64,000 nucleotides of DNA from the NCBI RefSeq assembly GCF_024124545.1, contig NZ_JAMXSF010000005.1, forward strand, positions 62,001 through 126,000, written 5' to 3'. The notes under the pieces are model-generated. The model saw nothing but the letters and a program-made list of their open reading frames with translations. It was not told the DNA's origin and searched no databases. This stretch comes from Pseudoalteromonas sp. XMcav2-N (lineage in GTDB: Bacteria; Pseudomonadota; Gammaproteobacteria; Enterobacterales; Alteromonadaceae). The position numbers were made by a program, and so were the translations under genes. Within the stretch, counting starts at the first letter, position 1, and each line of letters starts with the position of its first letter. Of the stretch, positions 42,959 through 52,389 are shown one piece after another.

Positions 42959-45900
42959 GTGATAGGGTTGTATCAGCAACAGCATATAAAACACACAAAA
43001 CTTAGCGTGAGTTTCCTGATCCTGGTGGTGAGCTGGTTATATTCTGCTCCTGTACTGGCCGTTCCCATATTTTCTGATACGGCGCAGGTGATGCGTCACT
43101 ATGATTATGAATCAGGTCTCAGTCAGGTCAGTATTACTGCGATTGAAGAAGACCAGCTTGGTTATATCTGGATTGGTACACAAGCGGGCCTCAACCGCTT
43201 TGATGGCCATTCATTTAAGCAGTTTACCAGCCGTCAGCAGGATCCATTTTCATTGGCCGGGGCTTTTATCACTGCGCTGTGCCATAGCGGCGAGTCACTA
43301 TGGATTGGTACCAGCACTGGACTCAGCGTTTATCATACCGTCACGGGTCGGTTTCAGAGCTTTTTAAGTGATTTCAGTCCTTTGATCCCCTCTGATCGGG
43401 TGCAGTCTATTGGTTGTCAGGGCAGCGCAATCTCTGTCACTACAGAAGACGGTTTTTACTATGTAATAGATAAAGCAACGCTGTTACCGCAAGAATTGGC
43501 ATTGAAAGGCGACTTTATTCGATATGTAACGGTATACAAAAATTTGGTTTATTACCTGTCTGATGAGGGTCTGGTGGTTAACAATCGCCAGACAGATATG
43601 ACGACACTATTGTTAGCGGGTGATTTTAAGTCGCTGATGATCAGTGGTGAGCGGGCATTTTTAATTGGCAAAGATAATAAGTTAACAGTTTATGACACTC
43701 TGTTTGAGCGCGCCTTGTGGCAAAGCGCCATTGCATCGGATTTAAAGCTGGTATTACATTCAGTTTTTGCGTCAGCAGGGGAGTTATTTGTTGCCACCAG
43801 CCACGGCGTATATCTGCTTAACATGAAAGGTGAGATAAAAAAACGCTGGTATAAACGGGGCAATAATAAGTCAGGGTTACAGGACAGCAGCATCCTTTCA
43901 GTTTTCAGAGACAGCAATAGCGATTTGTGGATTGGAACAGAAACCCGGGGCCTGCACTTCATCAGTCAGCTCAGTGAAACTTTTGGCCATGTGGGGGAAT
44001 ACAATTACCCAAGTGCACCTCTGGCAAATTCGGATGTCCGCAGCTTTGCTTTGGATGCATCAGATCGCTTGTGGGTTGCGACGTCCAGCGGGGTTTATAT
44101 TTTCCAACAGCAACAGTTTATTAAAGCGGAGCAGATTTACCCTAAGCTTGCCACCTTTTCCAACAGCTTTATTACTAAAGTGCTGGTTGTAAATGAACAC
44201 GTGTGGCTGACTTCACGCGGTGCTGGTGTGGCCAGGATCAACCTCACCAATGGCGAGGTGATGCACTTTACACCTGATTTCGGTAATGGTCCGGAATTGA
44301 GTTTTAACGACATCACAGTATTTAAGCAGCAGGTTTTATTGAGCTCACGCACATTAGGCCTGCTTTATTATGATGAGCACCAGAAAAAACTCCTGCCATT
44401 TTTTGCTTCATCGGTTTCAGCACCAAATCATGTGTCGTCGGTTCTGATCGATGGTGATGGCTTTTACTTTGGTAGCGTGGGCGATGGTCTGTTCCACTAT
44501 GACGGACTGACTATTAAATCGCTGACCACAAATAATGGTTTGGCATCAGATATTGTCTTTATGCTGGCGCGCGACACACTTGGCGCAATCTGGGTCGCCA
44601 GTGAATCAGGCATCAGTATCCTGAACAAGCAGTTTGAAGTCGAAAAAGTGTTAAAAATAGCCGGCGGGCTCGCCAATGAAGCAATCTGGGCCATGGTATT
44701 TGATCAGCAACAACATGTCTGGCTTGGCACCAGTGGTGGCCTGAGTCGGGTCAATATACATGACCACAATATCGATAACTTTCTGGTTGTTGATGGCGTG
44801 CAGGATAACGAATTCAATTATAATGCTGCCTGGCTGGCACCCGATGGCAGGGTCTTTATTGGCGGAGCAAAAGGGTTCAATCAATTTTACCCGGAGCAAA
44901 TCCGTATCGCGTTTGGGATCCGACCCCTGTTAATCTCTAATATCGAGTTGCTTGGAGAAGTATTGCACCCTGAGGCCAGCAGTGAGCTGACTCTGGCACC
45001 CGAACTTACAGAGAAACTGTCTCTGAATTATGATCAGGACATCATCTCTTTGCACTATTCCAGTTTGGACTACGGCTCCGAACGCTTGAACTTCTTTTAT
45101 CGTATCGTTGGCCTGAGCGATCAGTGGCTGAAACTGGCTGATGGGGTCAGGCAAATCAATCTGCTGAAACTGGAACCTGGGAACTATCAGGTACAAACAT
45201 ACACAGTTAATCGTTTTAATCAAAAGTCGCCTGTTCATCGCTTCACCATACGTATTAAAGCGCCCTGGTGGTGGGACTGGTATTCCAAGACGTTTTACGT
45301 TGTTGCACTGACGTTGAGCTTTGCCTTGTGGCTGAGGCAGCGGCAGGCGCGCTTCCGCCAGGTGGTGAATGACAATCGGGTGATGAATGAGCTGCAACAG
45401 CGCCTTGAACTGAGCTTGTGGGCCAGCGGTGATGAGTTATGGGACTGGCACCTTGAGGACAAGAAAGTCTATCGCTACTGCGTTAAGCCACGCATCGATT
45501 ATGGCAGGAATCAGGCGACTATGGCTGTTGAGGACATAGACCAGTTTGTCCATCCAAAGGACTGCATTGCCTGGGAAGAGAAAATAGAAGCCTGTCTCGA
45601 GGGTGAGCAAGACACCTATGAAATCGCGATGCGGGTAAAAACACTAAAAGACCAATGGAGCTGGGTATTAGAGCGAGGAAAAGTGGTTAGTCGCGACCAC
45701 CACGGCCGACCACAACGTATTGTCGGCGCGTTGAAAGACATAGCAGAGCTGAAGGCGCACCAGAATGCATTGCAGACGCTCAATGAACAACTGGAAATTA
45801 AAGTGGCAATGCGAACAGACGAACTCTACAAAAAGAACCAAAAGCTTGAACAGGCAATGATGGAGCTTAAGCGCACTCAGCAGGAACTGATTGAAAGTGA

Positions 45901-46654
45901 AAAAATGGCGTCACTGGGCAATGTGGTGGCAGGGATTGCACATGAGATTAATACGCCGCTTGGCGTGGCAATTACCGCGTTGACTTACAATCAGGAATGC
46001 TTACACAACATCAATGAAAAGCTTCAGAAAAAGCAATTACGTCAGGCCGATCTGGAGCGCTCCAATTCAGAGCAGGAGGAAGGATACAGGCTGATCCTGC
46101 GTAATCTCGATAGAGCTCAAATGCTGATCAGCAACTTTAAGCAGGTCGCCGTTGACCAGTCTAGCGAAGTGGAGCGGGATATTAACGTCAAAGATTATAT
46201 CGAAGACGTTTTTAGCTCTCTTTTGCCGCTGAGTAAAGGTAAAGAGATTACCTTGTCTATTGCGGGTGATGCCGACATGTTGGTCAATACCTACCCAGGC
46301 GCCATTTATCAGATAATGACAAACTTATTTAACAACTCAATGATCCATGGCTTTGAAAAACAACAAAAGGGTATGGTCGATGTATCAACCAGTATGCTTG
46401 GAGAGCACTGGTTACTCGTATACCGCGATGATGGGGTTGGGATGTCAAAAGAGGGATTAAAGACCCTGTTCGATCCGTTTGTTACGACAAAAAGAAGTCA
46501 GGGCGGCTGCGGTCTGGGCATGCATATAGTGTATAACCTGGTGACACAACTGCTCAAAGGTGAAATCACCGCAAAATCAACCCCAGGGCAAGGAATTGAA
46601 ATCAGCATCAAAGTCCCATACAACCCCGCCAAAGGCGAAGAAATGGTTGGGTGA
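42959..46654 (+). CDS. Two-component sensor kinase with beta-propeller periplasmic domain and Y_Y_Y module
   Basis: This is a 1231-residue kinase with a GTG start (AAAAGG immediately upstream). A signal or TM helix (about 15-35) is followed by roughly 14 propeller repeats of the form G-x-x-W-I-G-T with L-x-R-F/Y (LGYIWIGTQAGLNRF, DLWIGTETRGLHFI, AIWVASESGISIL, HVWLGTSGGLSRV). These form two propellers, then a Y_Y_Y domain (about 660-760), one TM (WDWYSKTFYVVALTLSFALWL), a PAS domain, a coiled coil and a kinase core: GIAHEINTPLGVAITAL (phospho-His), NNSMIHGF, DDGVGMSKEGLKTLFDPF and GGCGLGMHIV. There is no receiver domain. Relatives control carbohydrate use or biofilm traits. No cognate regulator is adjacent. 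Confidence 0.93.
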   Translation: MIGLYQQQHIKHTKLSVSFLILVVSWLYSAPVLAVPIFSDTAQVMRHYDYESGLSQVSITAIEEDQLGYIWIGTQAGLNRFDGHSFKQFTSRQQDPFSLAGAFITALCHSGESLWIGTSTGLSVYHTVTGRFQSFLSDFSPLIPSDRVQSIGCQGSAISVTTEDGFYYVIDKATLLPQELALKGDFIRYVTVYKNLVYYLSDEGLVVNNRQTDMTTLLLAGDFKSLMISGERAFLIGKDNKLTVYDTLFERALWQSAIASDLKLVLHSVFASAGELFVATSHGVYLLNMKGEIKKRWYKRGNNKSGLQDSSILSVFRDSNSDLWIGTETRGLHFISQLSETFGHVGEYNYPSAPLANSDVRSFALDASDRLWVATSSGVYIFQQQQFIKAEQIYPKLATFSNSFITKVLVVNEHVWLTSRGAGVARINLTNGEVMHFTPDFGNGPELSFNDITVFKQQVLLSSRTLGLLYYDEHQKKLLPFFASSVSAPNHVSSVLIDGDGFYFGSVGDGLFHYDGLTIKSLTTNNGLASDIVFMLARDTLGAIWVASESGISILNKQFEVEKVLKIAGGLANEAIWAMVFDQQQHVWLGTSGGLSRVNIHDHNIDNFLVVDGVQDNEFNYNAAWLAPDGRVFIGGAKGFNQFYPEQIRIAFGIRPLLISNIELLGEVLHPEASSELTLAPELTEKLSLNYDQDIISLHYSSLDYGSERLNFFYRIVGLSDQWLKLADGVRQINLLKLEPGNYQVQTYTVNRFNQKSPVHRFTIRIKAPWWWDWYSKTFYVVALTLSFALWLRQRQARFRQVVNDNRVMNELQQRLELSLWASGDELWDWHLEDKKVYRYCVKPRIDYGRNQATMAVEDIDQFVHPKDCIAWEEKIEACLEGEQDTYEIAMRVKTLKDQWSWVLERGKVVSRDHHGRPQRIVGALKDIAELKAHQNALQTLNEQLEIKVAMRTDELYKKNQKLEQAMMELKRTQQELIESEKMASLGNVVAGIAHEINTPLGVAITALTYNQECLHNINEKLQKKQLRQADLERSNSEQEEGYRLILRNLDRAQMLISNFKQVAVDQSSEVERDINVKDYIEDVFSSLLPLSKGKEITLSIAGDADMLVNTYPGAIYQIMTNLFNNSMIHGFEKQQKGMVDVSTSMLGEHWLLVYRDDGVGMSKEGLKTLFDPFVTTKRSQGGCGLGMHIVYNLVTQLLKGEITAKSTPGQGIEISIKVPYNPAKGEEMVG

Positions 46655-46835
46655 GGCGAGACCGAAGCAACGCTTCGCAGCTCGCCGAACGCTTTTCATG
46701 GATGAAAAGCCGGGAGCCCTCCATAGGGATATGTGTCCACTGGTACTTTCCTGAGACCGAAGCAACGCTTCGCAGCTCGCCGAACGCTTTATCGTGCAAA
46801 GTCGAGCTTTAGCTCGGTCTTTGCGCAAGGTGAAA
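46655..46835. repeat. REP-like structured intergenic repeat cluster
   Basis: A 38-bp direct repeat occurs at 46658-46695 and 46753-46790, beginning GAGACCGAAGCAACGCTTCG and ending GCCGAACGCTTT. Each copy has its own CGAAGC/GCTTCG hairpin. Between them is a CTTTTCAT/ATGAAAAG hairpin at 46691-46708, and after them CGAGCT/AGCTCG at 46803-46816. It starts right at the stop codon of the sensor kinase gene. This is the look of a repetitive extragenic palindromic element array, which may stabilise the upstream mRNA or act as a terminator. Short frames on the minus strand across it are side effects of the repeats. Confidence 0.85.
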
Positions 46836-47013
46836 CGTAATAAGTACACTGGACCAAATTGTTGTACAATGCGCCCGACAAATTGCTAGATCAGGGCTTT
46901 GCGGTGCCTTGGGTAATTTCAAACCTTTGTATTATGCGCGCACTCCAACGGAATAAGAAGCGTTGAACGTGCAATGGAATTAAGAACAATAACAATCATC
47001 CAGGACAGTTCAA
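46836..47013. other. Non-coding gap before the GNAT gene
   Basis: Together with the repeat cluster this forms a 359-bp gene-free stretch. The promoter of the acetyltransferase gene should be within it. I see no other feature. Confidence 0.5.
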
Positions 47014-47457
47014 ATGAAAGTCTCAGACATAACGAACGACCACTCAGACATTGAGGTCATCGCCAATTGGTATTACCAGCAATGGGACAGTAAAGACCCT
47101 CATGCCACAGTACAGAGTGTGGTTGATAAAATATCGTCATCTGATTCGCGCACAGGGTTTGCTGCATATATTGACAATGAGTTGGTTGGTGCGGGCGAAA
47201 TTAAACAGCAAATCGATTCACATTATTCTGGCAATCTACATTGGCTAGACGGCGTATATGTGCCGACTGAACATCGTGGCAAAGGCATCTCAACGGCTTT
47301 GATTGAGTTTGCGATTGCCAAGGCAGCCAAGCTCAAGTTGCCTGCACTGCATCTTCGCTGTGAGGCTCATCTGGTGAAATTATATGAATCTCATGGGTTT
47401 AGTGTCGTTGCAATGGACGGACAGAAATTCATTATGGCACACGCATTAACTTCGTGA
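47014..47457 (+). CDS. GNAT-family N-acetyltransferase
   Basis: This is a 147-residue single GNAT domain: WYYQQW...GFAAYIDNELVGAGEIKQ (strands 2-4), LDGVYVPTEHRGKGISTALIEFAI with the acetyl-CoA-binding R-G-K-G-x-S, and LHLRCEAHLVKLYESHGFSVV with the catalytic-region YESHGF motif. The substrate is unknown. The gene has its own promoter region behind the repeat cluster and is 71 bp before a NADAR gene. The pair could be an accessory module, since the repeats to the left mark a variable boundary. Confidence 0.88.
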   Translation: MKVSDITNDHSDIEVIANWYYQQWDSKDPHATVQSVVDKISSSDSRTGFAAYIDNELVGAGEIKQQIDSHYSGNLHWLDGVYVPTEHRGKGISTALIEFAIAKAAKLKLPALHLRCEAHLVKLYESHGFSVVAMDGQKFIMAHALTS

Positions 47458-47528
47458 GCAATCAGGTGCACAGAGGCAGTGAATAGCCTCCGAGCATGAG
47501 TGAGACACATTATACATAGGAAGTCTTT

Positions 47529-48083
47529 GTGGTAATAAGCAGTAACGCGCAATTACTCGAATACATTGCGAAATCAACAAAAACAAACTTTATCCTTTTC
47601 TGGGGTCATCAAAAACCTAAGTCAGGCGTCTCTAAGTCCTGTTTCAGTCAATGGTATCCGGCACGTTTTGAGCAGCACGGGTTAGTATTCAAAACCGCTG
47701 AGCATTACATGATGTATCACAAAGCAATGCTGTTTGAGAATGCTGACATAGCTTCACGCATTTTGCACTGTGACCACCCCAGTGAGGTCAAAAAACTAGG
47801 TCGTGAAGTAAGCGGTTTTGATGAAGCCACTTGGAATGCAAAGCGGTTCAACATTGTTATCAGTGCAAACCTGCTGAAGTTTGGTCAAAACCCAGAACTG
47901 AAGACGTTCTTGCTCTCAACAAACAAGAGCGTTTTGGTTGAGGCGAGTCCGGTTGATAAGATTTGGGGGATAGGTCTGGCGGAGGACCATGAATTTGCAA
48001 GTGTGCCTCAGAAGTGGCAGGGGCTTAATCTGCTGGGCTATGCTCTGATGGTAGTGCGTGACCAGTTGTCACAGGAGCTGTAA
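47529..48083 (+). CDS. NADAR-domain protein (YbiA-like)
   Basis: This is a 184-residue protein with a GTG start (AGGAAG at 47518-47523). NADAR features are FILFWGHQ near the N-terminus, CFSQWYPARFEQHGLVFKTAEHYMMYHKAMLF, HPSEVKKLGREVSGFDEATWNAKRFNIV and ASPVDKIWGIGLAEDH. YbiA/RibX-type proteins remove ribose 5-phosphate from riboflavin intermediates, and other NADAR proteins reverse DNA-guanine ADP-ribosylation. No DarT-like toxin is seen nearby, so the metabolite-repair role is more likely. A bidirectional terminator separates it from metG. Confidence 0.88.
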   Translation: MVISSNAQLLEYIAKSTKTNFILFWGHQKPKSGVSKSCFSQWYPARFEQHGLVFKTAEHYMMYHKAMLFENADIASRILHCDHPSEVKKLGREVSGFDEATWNAKRFNIVISANLLKFGQNPELKTFLLSTNKSVLVEASPVDKIWGIGLAEDHEFASVPQKWQGLNLLGYALMVVRDQLSQEL

Positions 48084-48101
48084 ACAGTTTAACCGAAACA
48101 A

Positions 48102-48123
48102 AAACGGGCCTGATGGCCCGTTT
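48102..48123. terminator. Bidirectional terminator between NADAR gene and metG
   Basis: AAACGGGCC (48102-48110) pairs with GGCCCGTTT (48115-48123) with a TGAT loop. A- and T-rich flanks on both sides serve the convergent genes. Confidence 0.85.
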
Positions 48124-48151
48124 GTTCAATCTAGCTTAATAGCAGCGCTGA

Positions 48152-50188
48152 TCACATCACGCGCATGCCAGGCTGTGAGCCTTCGTCTGGATTGAGGATA
48201 TAGATCTCTTTTCCGCCAGGGCCAGCAGCCAATACCATGCCTTCTGACATACCAAAGCGCATTTTACGAGGCTTCAGATTGGCAACCATGACTGTCAGTT
48301 TGCCGATCAGATCTTCCGGAGCATAGGCCGATTTGATACCGGCAAAGACCTGGCGGGTCTCTCCACCTAAGTCCAGTGTCAACTTCAGGAGCTTGTCTGC
48401 GCCTTCAACGTGCTCTGCATTGGCGATTTTAGCCACACGCAGGTCAACTTTAGCAAAATCATCGAACTCGATTTCGTCAGCAATCGGCTCTTTAGCCAAA
48501 GGGCTGTCAGCAGCTGGTTGTGCACTTTGCCCGCCGACTTTTTTCTCCAGGCTTTCTTTTGACGCGTCTACCATTGCATTGACTTTGTCCAGTTCAACAC
48601 GTTGCATCAGGGCTTTAAACTTGTTGATTTCATGGTCGACAAGCGCCGTTTCCAGGCCTTCCCAGCTCAATTCAGTGTTCAAGAAGGTTTCTACATTCTT
48701 AGCCATACCAGGCAGGATAGGCTTAAGGTAAGTCAACAATACACGGAACAGGTTCAGACCCATTGAGCATACCTGGTGTGCACGTTCCAGTGTGTCTTCA
48801 TTCTTAGCAAGTACCCAGGGGGCTTCCGCGTCGATGAACTGGTTAGCCTTGTCGGCAAGTGTCATGATCTCACGCACAGCACGGCTGTATTCGCGGTTTT
48901 CATAGTGACCGGCAATGCTGCCTTTGGCAGCCACAAAGCTGCTTAACAGTGCTTCATCCATCACCGTATTGCTTAGCTTACCGCCGAACTTTTTAGTAAT
49001 GAAGCCCGCACAGCGGCTGGCGATATTGACAACCTTACCGACCAGATCTGAGTTCACGCGTTGCGCGAAATCTTCCAGATTCAGATCCAGGTCTGTTACA
49101 CCGCTGTTCAGTTTAGCAGCATAATAGTAACGCAGATATTCAGGGTCCAAATGTTCCAGGTAAGTACGTGCTTTAACGAAAGTCCCCTTAGACTTAGACA
49201 TTTTAGCGCCGTTTACAGTGACAAAACCGTGCGCAAATACATTATTTGGCTTTCTGAAGTTAGCGCCGTCGAGCATTGCTGGCCAGAACAGACTGTGGAA
49301 GTAGATGATGTCTTTACCAATGAAATGATATAGCTCGGCATCAGACCCCTCAGCCCAGAACTCGTCAAAGTTAAGGCCCTGTTTGTCACAGAGGTTTTTG
49401 AAGCTGGCCATGTAACCAATAGGTGCATCCAGCCATACGTAAAAGTATTTTCCTGGTGCGCCCGGGATTTCAAAGCCGAAGTAAGGCGCATCACGACTGA
49501 TATCCCACTGTTGCAGACCATCTGCAAACCATTCATCCAGTTTATTGGCCATCTCAGCTTGCAAACTGCCAGAGCGAAGCCAGGTTTTTAGCATGTCTTC
49601 GAAAGCAGGCAAGTCAAAGAAAAAGTGTTCAGAATCTTTGAGAACAGGTGTTGCCCCAGACATTGCTGACTTTGGTTCAATCAGCTCGGTTGGGCTGTAC
49701 GTTGCGCCACAGGCGTCACAGCTGTCTCCGTTTTGTTCTTCGGCTTTACAGTTTGGGCAAGTACCCGTAACAAATCGATCGGGCAGAAAAATACTTTTTT
49801 CAGGGTCAAACAGTTGAGAGATGGTACGCTTCTTAATGTGCCCTTTGTCATTCAGGCGAGTATAAATCAACTCACTCAGCTCACGGTTTTCGTCACTGTG
49901 GGTGCTGTGATAGTTGTCAAACTCAATATTAAAGTCGGCAAAGTCACGCTGTCTTTCAATGCTGACTTGCTGAACCATTTCTTCTGGCGTGATGCCTTGT
50001 TTTTGGGCGTTCAGCATTATAGGTGTGCCGTGAGCGTCATCTGCACAGACATAATAAGCCTCATGGCCTTGCTGCTTCTGGAAACGAGCCCAGATGTCGG
50101 TTTGAATGTACTCCAACAGGTGACCCAGGTGAGTCGGTCCGTTAGCATAAGGCAGTGCACTTGTTATGAGAATTTTTCTCTTTGTCAT
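48152..50188 (-). CDS. metG: Methionyl-tRNA synthetase
   Basis: This is a 678-residue class I synthetase with the HIGH-equivalent THLGHLLEY near the N-terminus, a zinc knuckle [30 protein letters not shown] (KMSKS loop), and a C-terminal EMAP-like tRNA-binding domain starting [29 protein letters not shown]. It charges tRNA-Met. It is divergent from mrp; in many gammaproteobacteria mrp and metG are neighbours in this orientation, followed by dcd. Confidence 0.97.
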   Translation of the reverse strand: MTKRKILITSALPYANGPTHLGHLLEYIQTDIWARFQKQQGHEAYYVCADDAHGTPIMLNAQKQGITPEEMVQQVSIERQRDFADFNIEFDNYHSTHSDENRELSELIYTRLNDKGHIKKRTISQLFDPEKSIFLPDRFVTGTCPNCKAEEQNGDSCDACGATYSPTELIEPKSAMSGATPVLKDSEHFFFDLPAFEDMLKTWLRSGSLQAEMANKLDEWFADGLQQWDISRDAPYFGFEIPGAPGKYFYVWLDAPIGYMASFKNLCDKQGLNFDEFWAEGSDAELYHFIGKDIIYFHSLFWPAMLDGANFRKPNNVFAHGFVTVNGAKMSKSKGTFVKARTYLEHLDPEYLRYYYAAKLNSGVTDLDLNLEDFAQRVNSDLVGKVVNIASRCAGFITKKFGGKLSNTVMDEALLSSFVAAKGSIAGHYENREYSRAVREIMTLADKANQFIDAEAPWVLAKNEDTLERAHQVCSMGLNLFRVLLTYLKPILPGMAKNVETFLNTELSWEGLETALVDHEINKFKALMQRVELDKVNAMVDASKESLEKKVGGQSAQPAADSPLAKEPIADEIEFDDFAKVDLRVAKIANAEHVEGADKLLKLTLDLGGETRQVFAGIKSAYAPEDLIGKLTVMVANLKPRKMRFGMSEGMVLAAGPGGKEIYILNPDEGSQPGMRVM

Positions 50189-50428
50189 AGTTATTCCGTG
50201 AAAATAGAGCGGCTCAGTTTGGCTCTGTAGATCTGGCGCCTGGCATCATGCACGGTGCTTATCGATACAGAGAGCAAAAACTTCGGCCCGGTCAGCCAGT
50301 CTGTTGTGATAAAAGACTGACCAGAACGGCTGGGGAAATCCCAGCAGACGCGAATTTGACTGGTTTTAATGAAGTGAATGTTACATAATTCCTGCGCCCA
50401 TTTCATCACCTCAAGGCGTTTTATTTGT

Positions 50429-51511
50429 ATGTTTGGTATTGAAAAACTATTTACCAGGAAGGACCCCATAAAAGAACAGATTAAAACTCATCTGCAACAC
50501 TATCGTAGCGCGATTTTTCCTATGGGCATTGATACGCAGTGGATTACGGATATTTCACCCGATAAAGCGGAAAAAATGTCCTGGCAAGTTACACTCAAAT
50601 TGCCTTTTGCCGCATCAGGGCAGGGAGCTGTGCTCTCTTCTCACCTGAGTGAATCTTTGAATGCGGATGTCCGCGTGAAATGCCAAAGTGAAATCGCCGG
50701 TGTGGCTCAGTTTAAACAAATTAAACACATTGTTTTGGTCGCATCAGGAAAAGGCGGCGTTGGCAAATCGACCACGGCCGTAAATCTGGCAGCAGGACTT
50801 GCTTCTCAAGGGGCACAGGTGGGCATTCTGGATGCGGATATTTATGGTCCCTCCATCCCTTCTTTGCTGGGATTGAGTGGGCAACAGCCAGAGGCACTGG
50901 ACGAAAATACGCTAAAACCATTTGAAAAAGATGGCATAAAAGCCATGTCTATTGGTTTTTTAGTGGCTGAGGACGATGCGACGGTCTGGCGTGGTCCAAT
51001 GGCATCACAGGCATTAACTCAATTGTTAAATGAAACGGCCTGGGGAGAATTGGATTATCTGGTTGTCGATATGCCACCAGGTACAGGTGATATCCAATTG
51101 ACGATGACCCAAAAAGTACCCGCCAGCGGCGCAATTGTGGTGACAACGCCTCAGGACCTGGCATTGGCAGATGCGCAAAAGGGCATTGCAATGTTCAATA
51201 AAGTCAACCTGCCTATTATTGGCCTGATAGAAAATATGAGTTATTTTTCATGCCAGCATTGTGATGGCAAAAACGCCATTTTTGGCAGTGAAGGGGGCGC
51301 TAAACTGGCCGCGCGTCATGGTGTTCCGCTGCTTGCTGAAATACCACTGGATACCGGGATCCGAGAAAACTCAGAGCTCGGCGCCAATATCACAGCTCAA
51401 TCACTGCCGATCAAAGACCATTATATTTATTGTGCGCAGCTGGTAAGCAGCATGTTGTATTTACAATCACAATCGACTCAAGGGGTCGAAATTCTAATAA
51501 CGGATGACTAA
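50429..51511 (+). CDS. mrp: Mrp/ApbC-family iron-sulfur cluster carrier ATPase
   Basis: This is a 360-residue protein from the ATG at 50429; an earlier in-frame start adds 17 residues of unlikely sequence. The N-terminal part corresponds to a MIP18-like region. The ATPase has the deviant Walker A SGKGGVGKST, GILDADIYGPSIPSLLG, PPGTGDIQLT and FSCQHCDGKNAIFG with the bridging C-x-x-C for the [4Fe-4S] cluster. It is divergent from metG and 3 bp upstream of dcd. Confidence 0.94.
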   Translation: MFGIEKLFTRKDPIKEQIKTHLQHYRSAIFPMGIDTQWITDISPDKAEKMSWQVTLKLPFAASGQGAVLSSHLSESLNADVRVKCQSEIAGVAQFKQIKHIVLVASGKGGVGKSTTAVNLAAGLASQGAQVGILDADIYGPSIPSLLGLSGQQPEALDENTLKPFEKDGIKAMSIGFLVAEDDATVWRGPMASQALTQLLNETAWGELDYLVVDMPPGTGDIQLTMTQKVPASGAIVVTTPQDLALADAQKGIAMFNKVNLPIIGLIENMSYFSCQHCDGKNAIFGSEGGAKLAARHGVPLLAEIPLDTGIRENSELGANITAQSLPIKDHYIYCAQLVSSMLYLQSQSTQGVEILITDD

Positions 51512-51514
51512 GTA

Positions 51515-52102
51515 ATGAGACTCTCTGACAGAGATATAAAAGAAGCTATCAAAAACCAACACATTCAAATTGAGCCAACGCCGGCCGATGAGATGATCTC
51601 AGGAGTGACCGTTGATTTGCGTCTGGGCAATAAATTTCGTGTGTTTCAGGATCATGCTGCACCCTATGTTGATCTGAGCGGGCCCAAAGAGCAGATCAAC
51701 GCAGCGATGGAATCCATTATGAGTGATGAAATTGTACTCGAAGATGGCCAGGCTTTTTTCCTGCACCCAGGTGAACTGGCTTTGGCTATGACTTATGAAT
51801 CTGTGACCTTACCTGCTGATCTTGTCGGTTGGCTTGATGGTCGCTCATCTTTGGCTAGATTAGGCTTAATGGTGCACGTAACCGCACATCGTATCGATCC
51901 GGGCTGGTCAGGAAACATTGTTCTGGAGTTTTATAACTCTGGTAAATTGCCCCTGGCATTGCGACCTAAGATGAAGATTGGCGCACTGAGTTTTGAAACC
52001 CTGAGTAGCCCGGCAGAGGCACCTTACAACATGCGCAAAGATGCCAAATATAAAGGTCAAAATAGCGCGATTGCCAGTCGGATAAGTGACGATAATCGTT
52101 GA
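51515..52102 (+). CDS. dcd: dCTP deaminase
   Basis: This is a 195-residue trimeric deaminase of normal length: [87 protein letters not shown] and the C-terminal DAKYKGQ...ASRI. The catalytic Glu lies in VLEFYNSG. It makes dUTP for thymidylate synthesis. It is three bases after mrp, so co-transcribed. Confidence 0.97.
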   Translation: MRLSDRDIKEAIKNQHIQIEPTPADEMISGVTVDLRLGNKFRVFQDHAAPYVDLSGPKEQINAAMESIMSDEIVLEDGQAFFLHPGELALAMTYESVTLPADLVGWLDGRSSLARLGLMVHVTAHRIDPGWSGNIVLEFYNSGKLPLALRPKMKIGALSFETLSSPAEAPYNMRKDAKYKGQNSAIASRISDDNR

Positions 52103-52389
52103 TAACTAAATAAATATTTTTCATATTGGATAGTGTGTGATTGAGCACTGCGCGTGTCACACACGACCTGAACCTGCCCTCATCAGCCAGTGCTAGTTGC
52201 GGAATTTTTATATTGGCACTGGCAATTCAAACTTCAGCTTCCATACTTAACATTAATGCTACAAGGTAATGTGAAAAGCAGCACGTGTCTGCCGAGTTGA
52301 TTGCAAATACCTGAAGCCAGCTAAACCGGGCTTAGCCTTAGCAGGCCTGTTAATTGAACGAACTCTGCCACTTGCTCAAGGAGGTTGGG
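52103..52389. other. 287-bp non-coding region between dcd and the EAL protein
   Basis: GTGTGTGA (52133-52140) pairs with TCACACAC (52157-52164), making an 8-bp stem with a 16-nt loop and no U-tract; it may mark the end of the mrp-dcd transcript. No gene is seen. A strong AAGGAGG at 52378-52384 fixes the next start codon. Confidence 0.5.

Noticed and set aside
46658..46790. Possible CRISPR
   Set aside because: Only two copies, a spacer containing its own hairpin, and no cas genes.
46577..46849. Minus-strand frames (63-90 codons) across the repeats
   Set aside because: They run through the hairpins and repeat copies and into the kinase gene's end; typical spurious frames.
47529..48083. NADAR gene as an antitoxin of a DarT-type system
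   Set aside because: No DarT-like toxin gene is adjacent; GNAT is the only partner.
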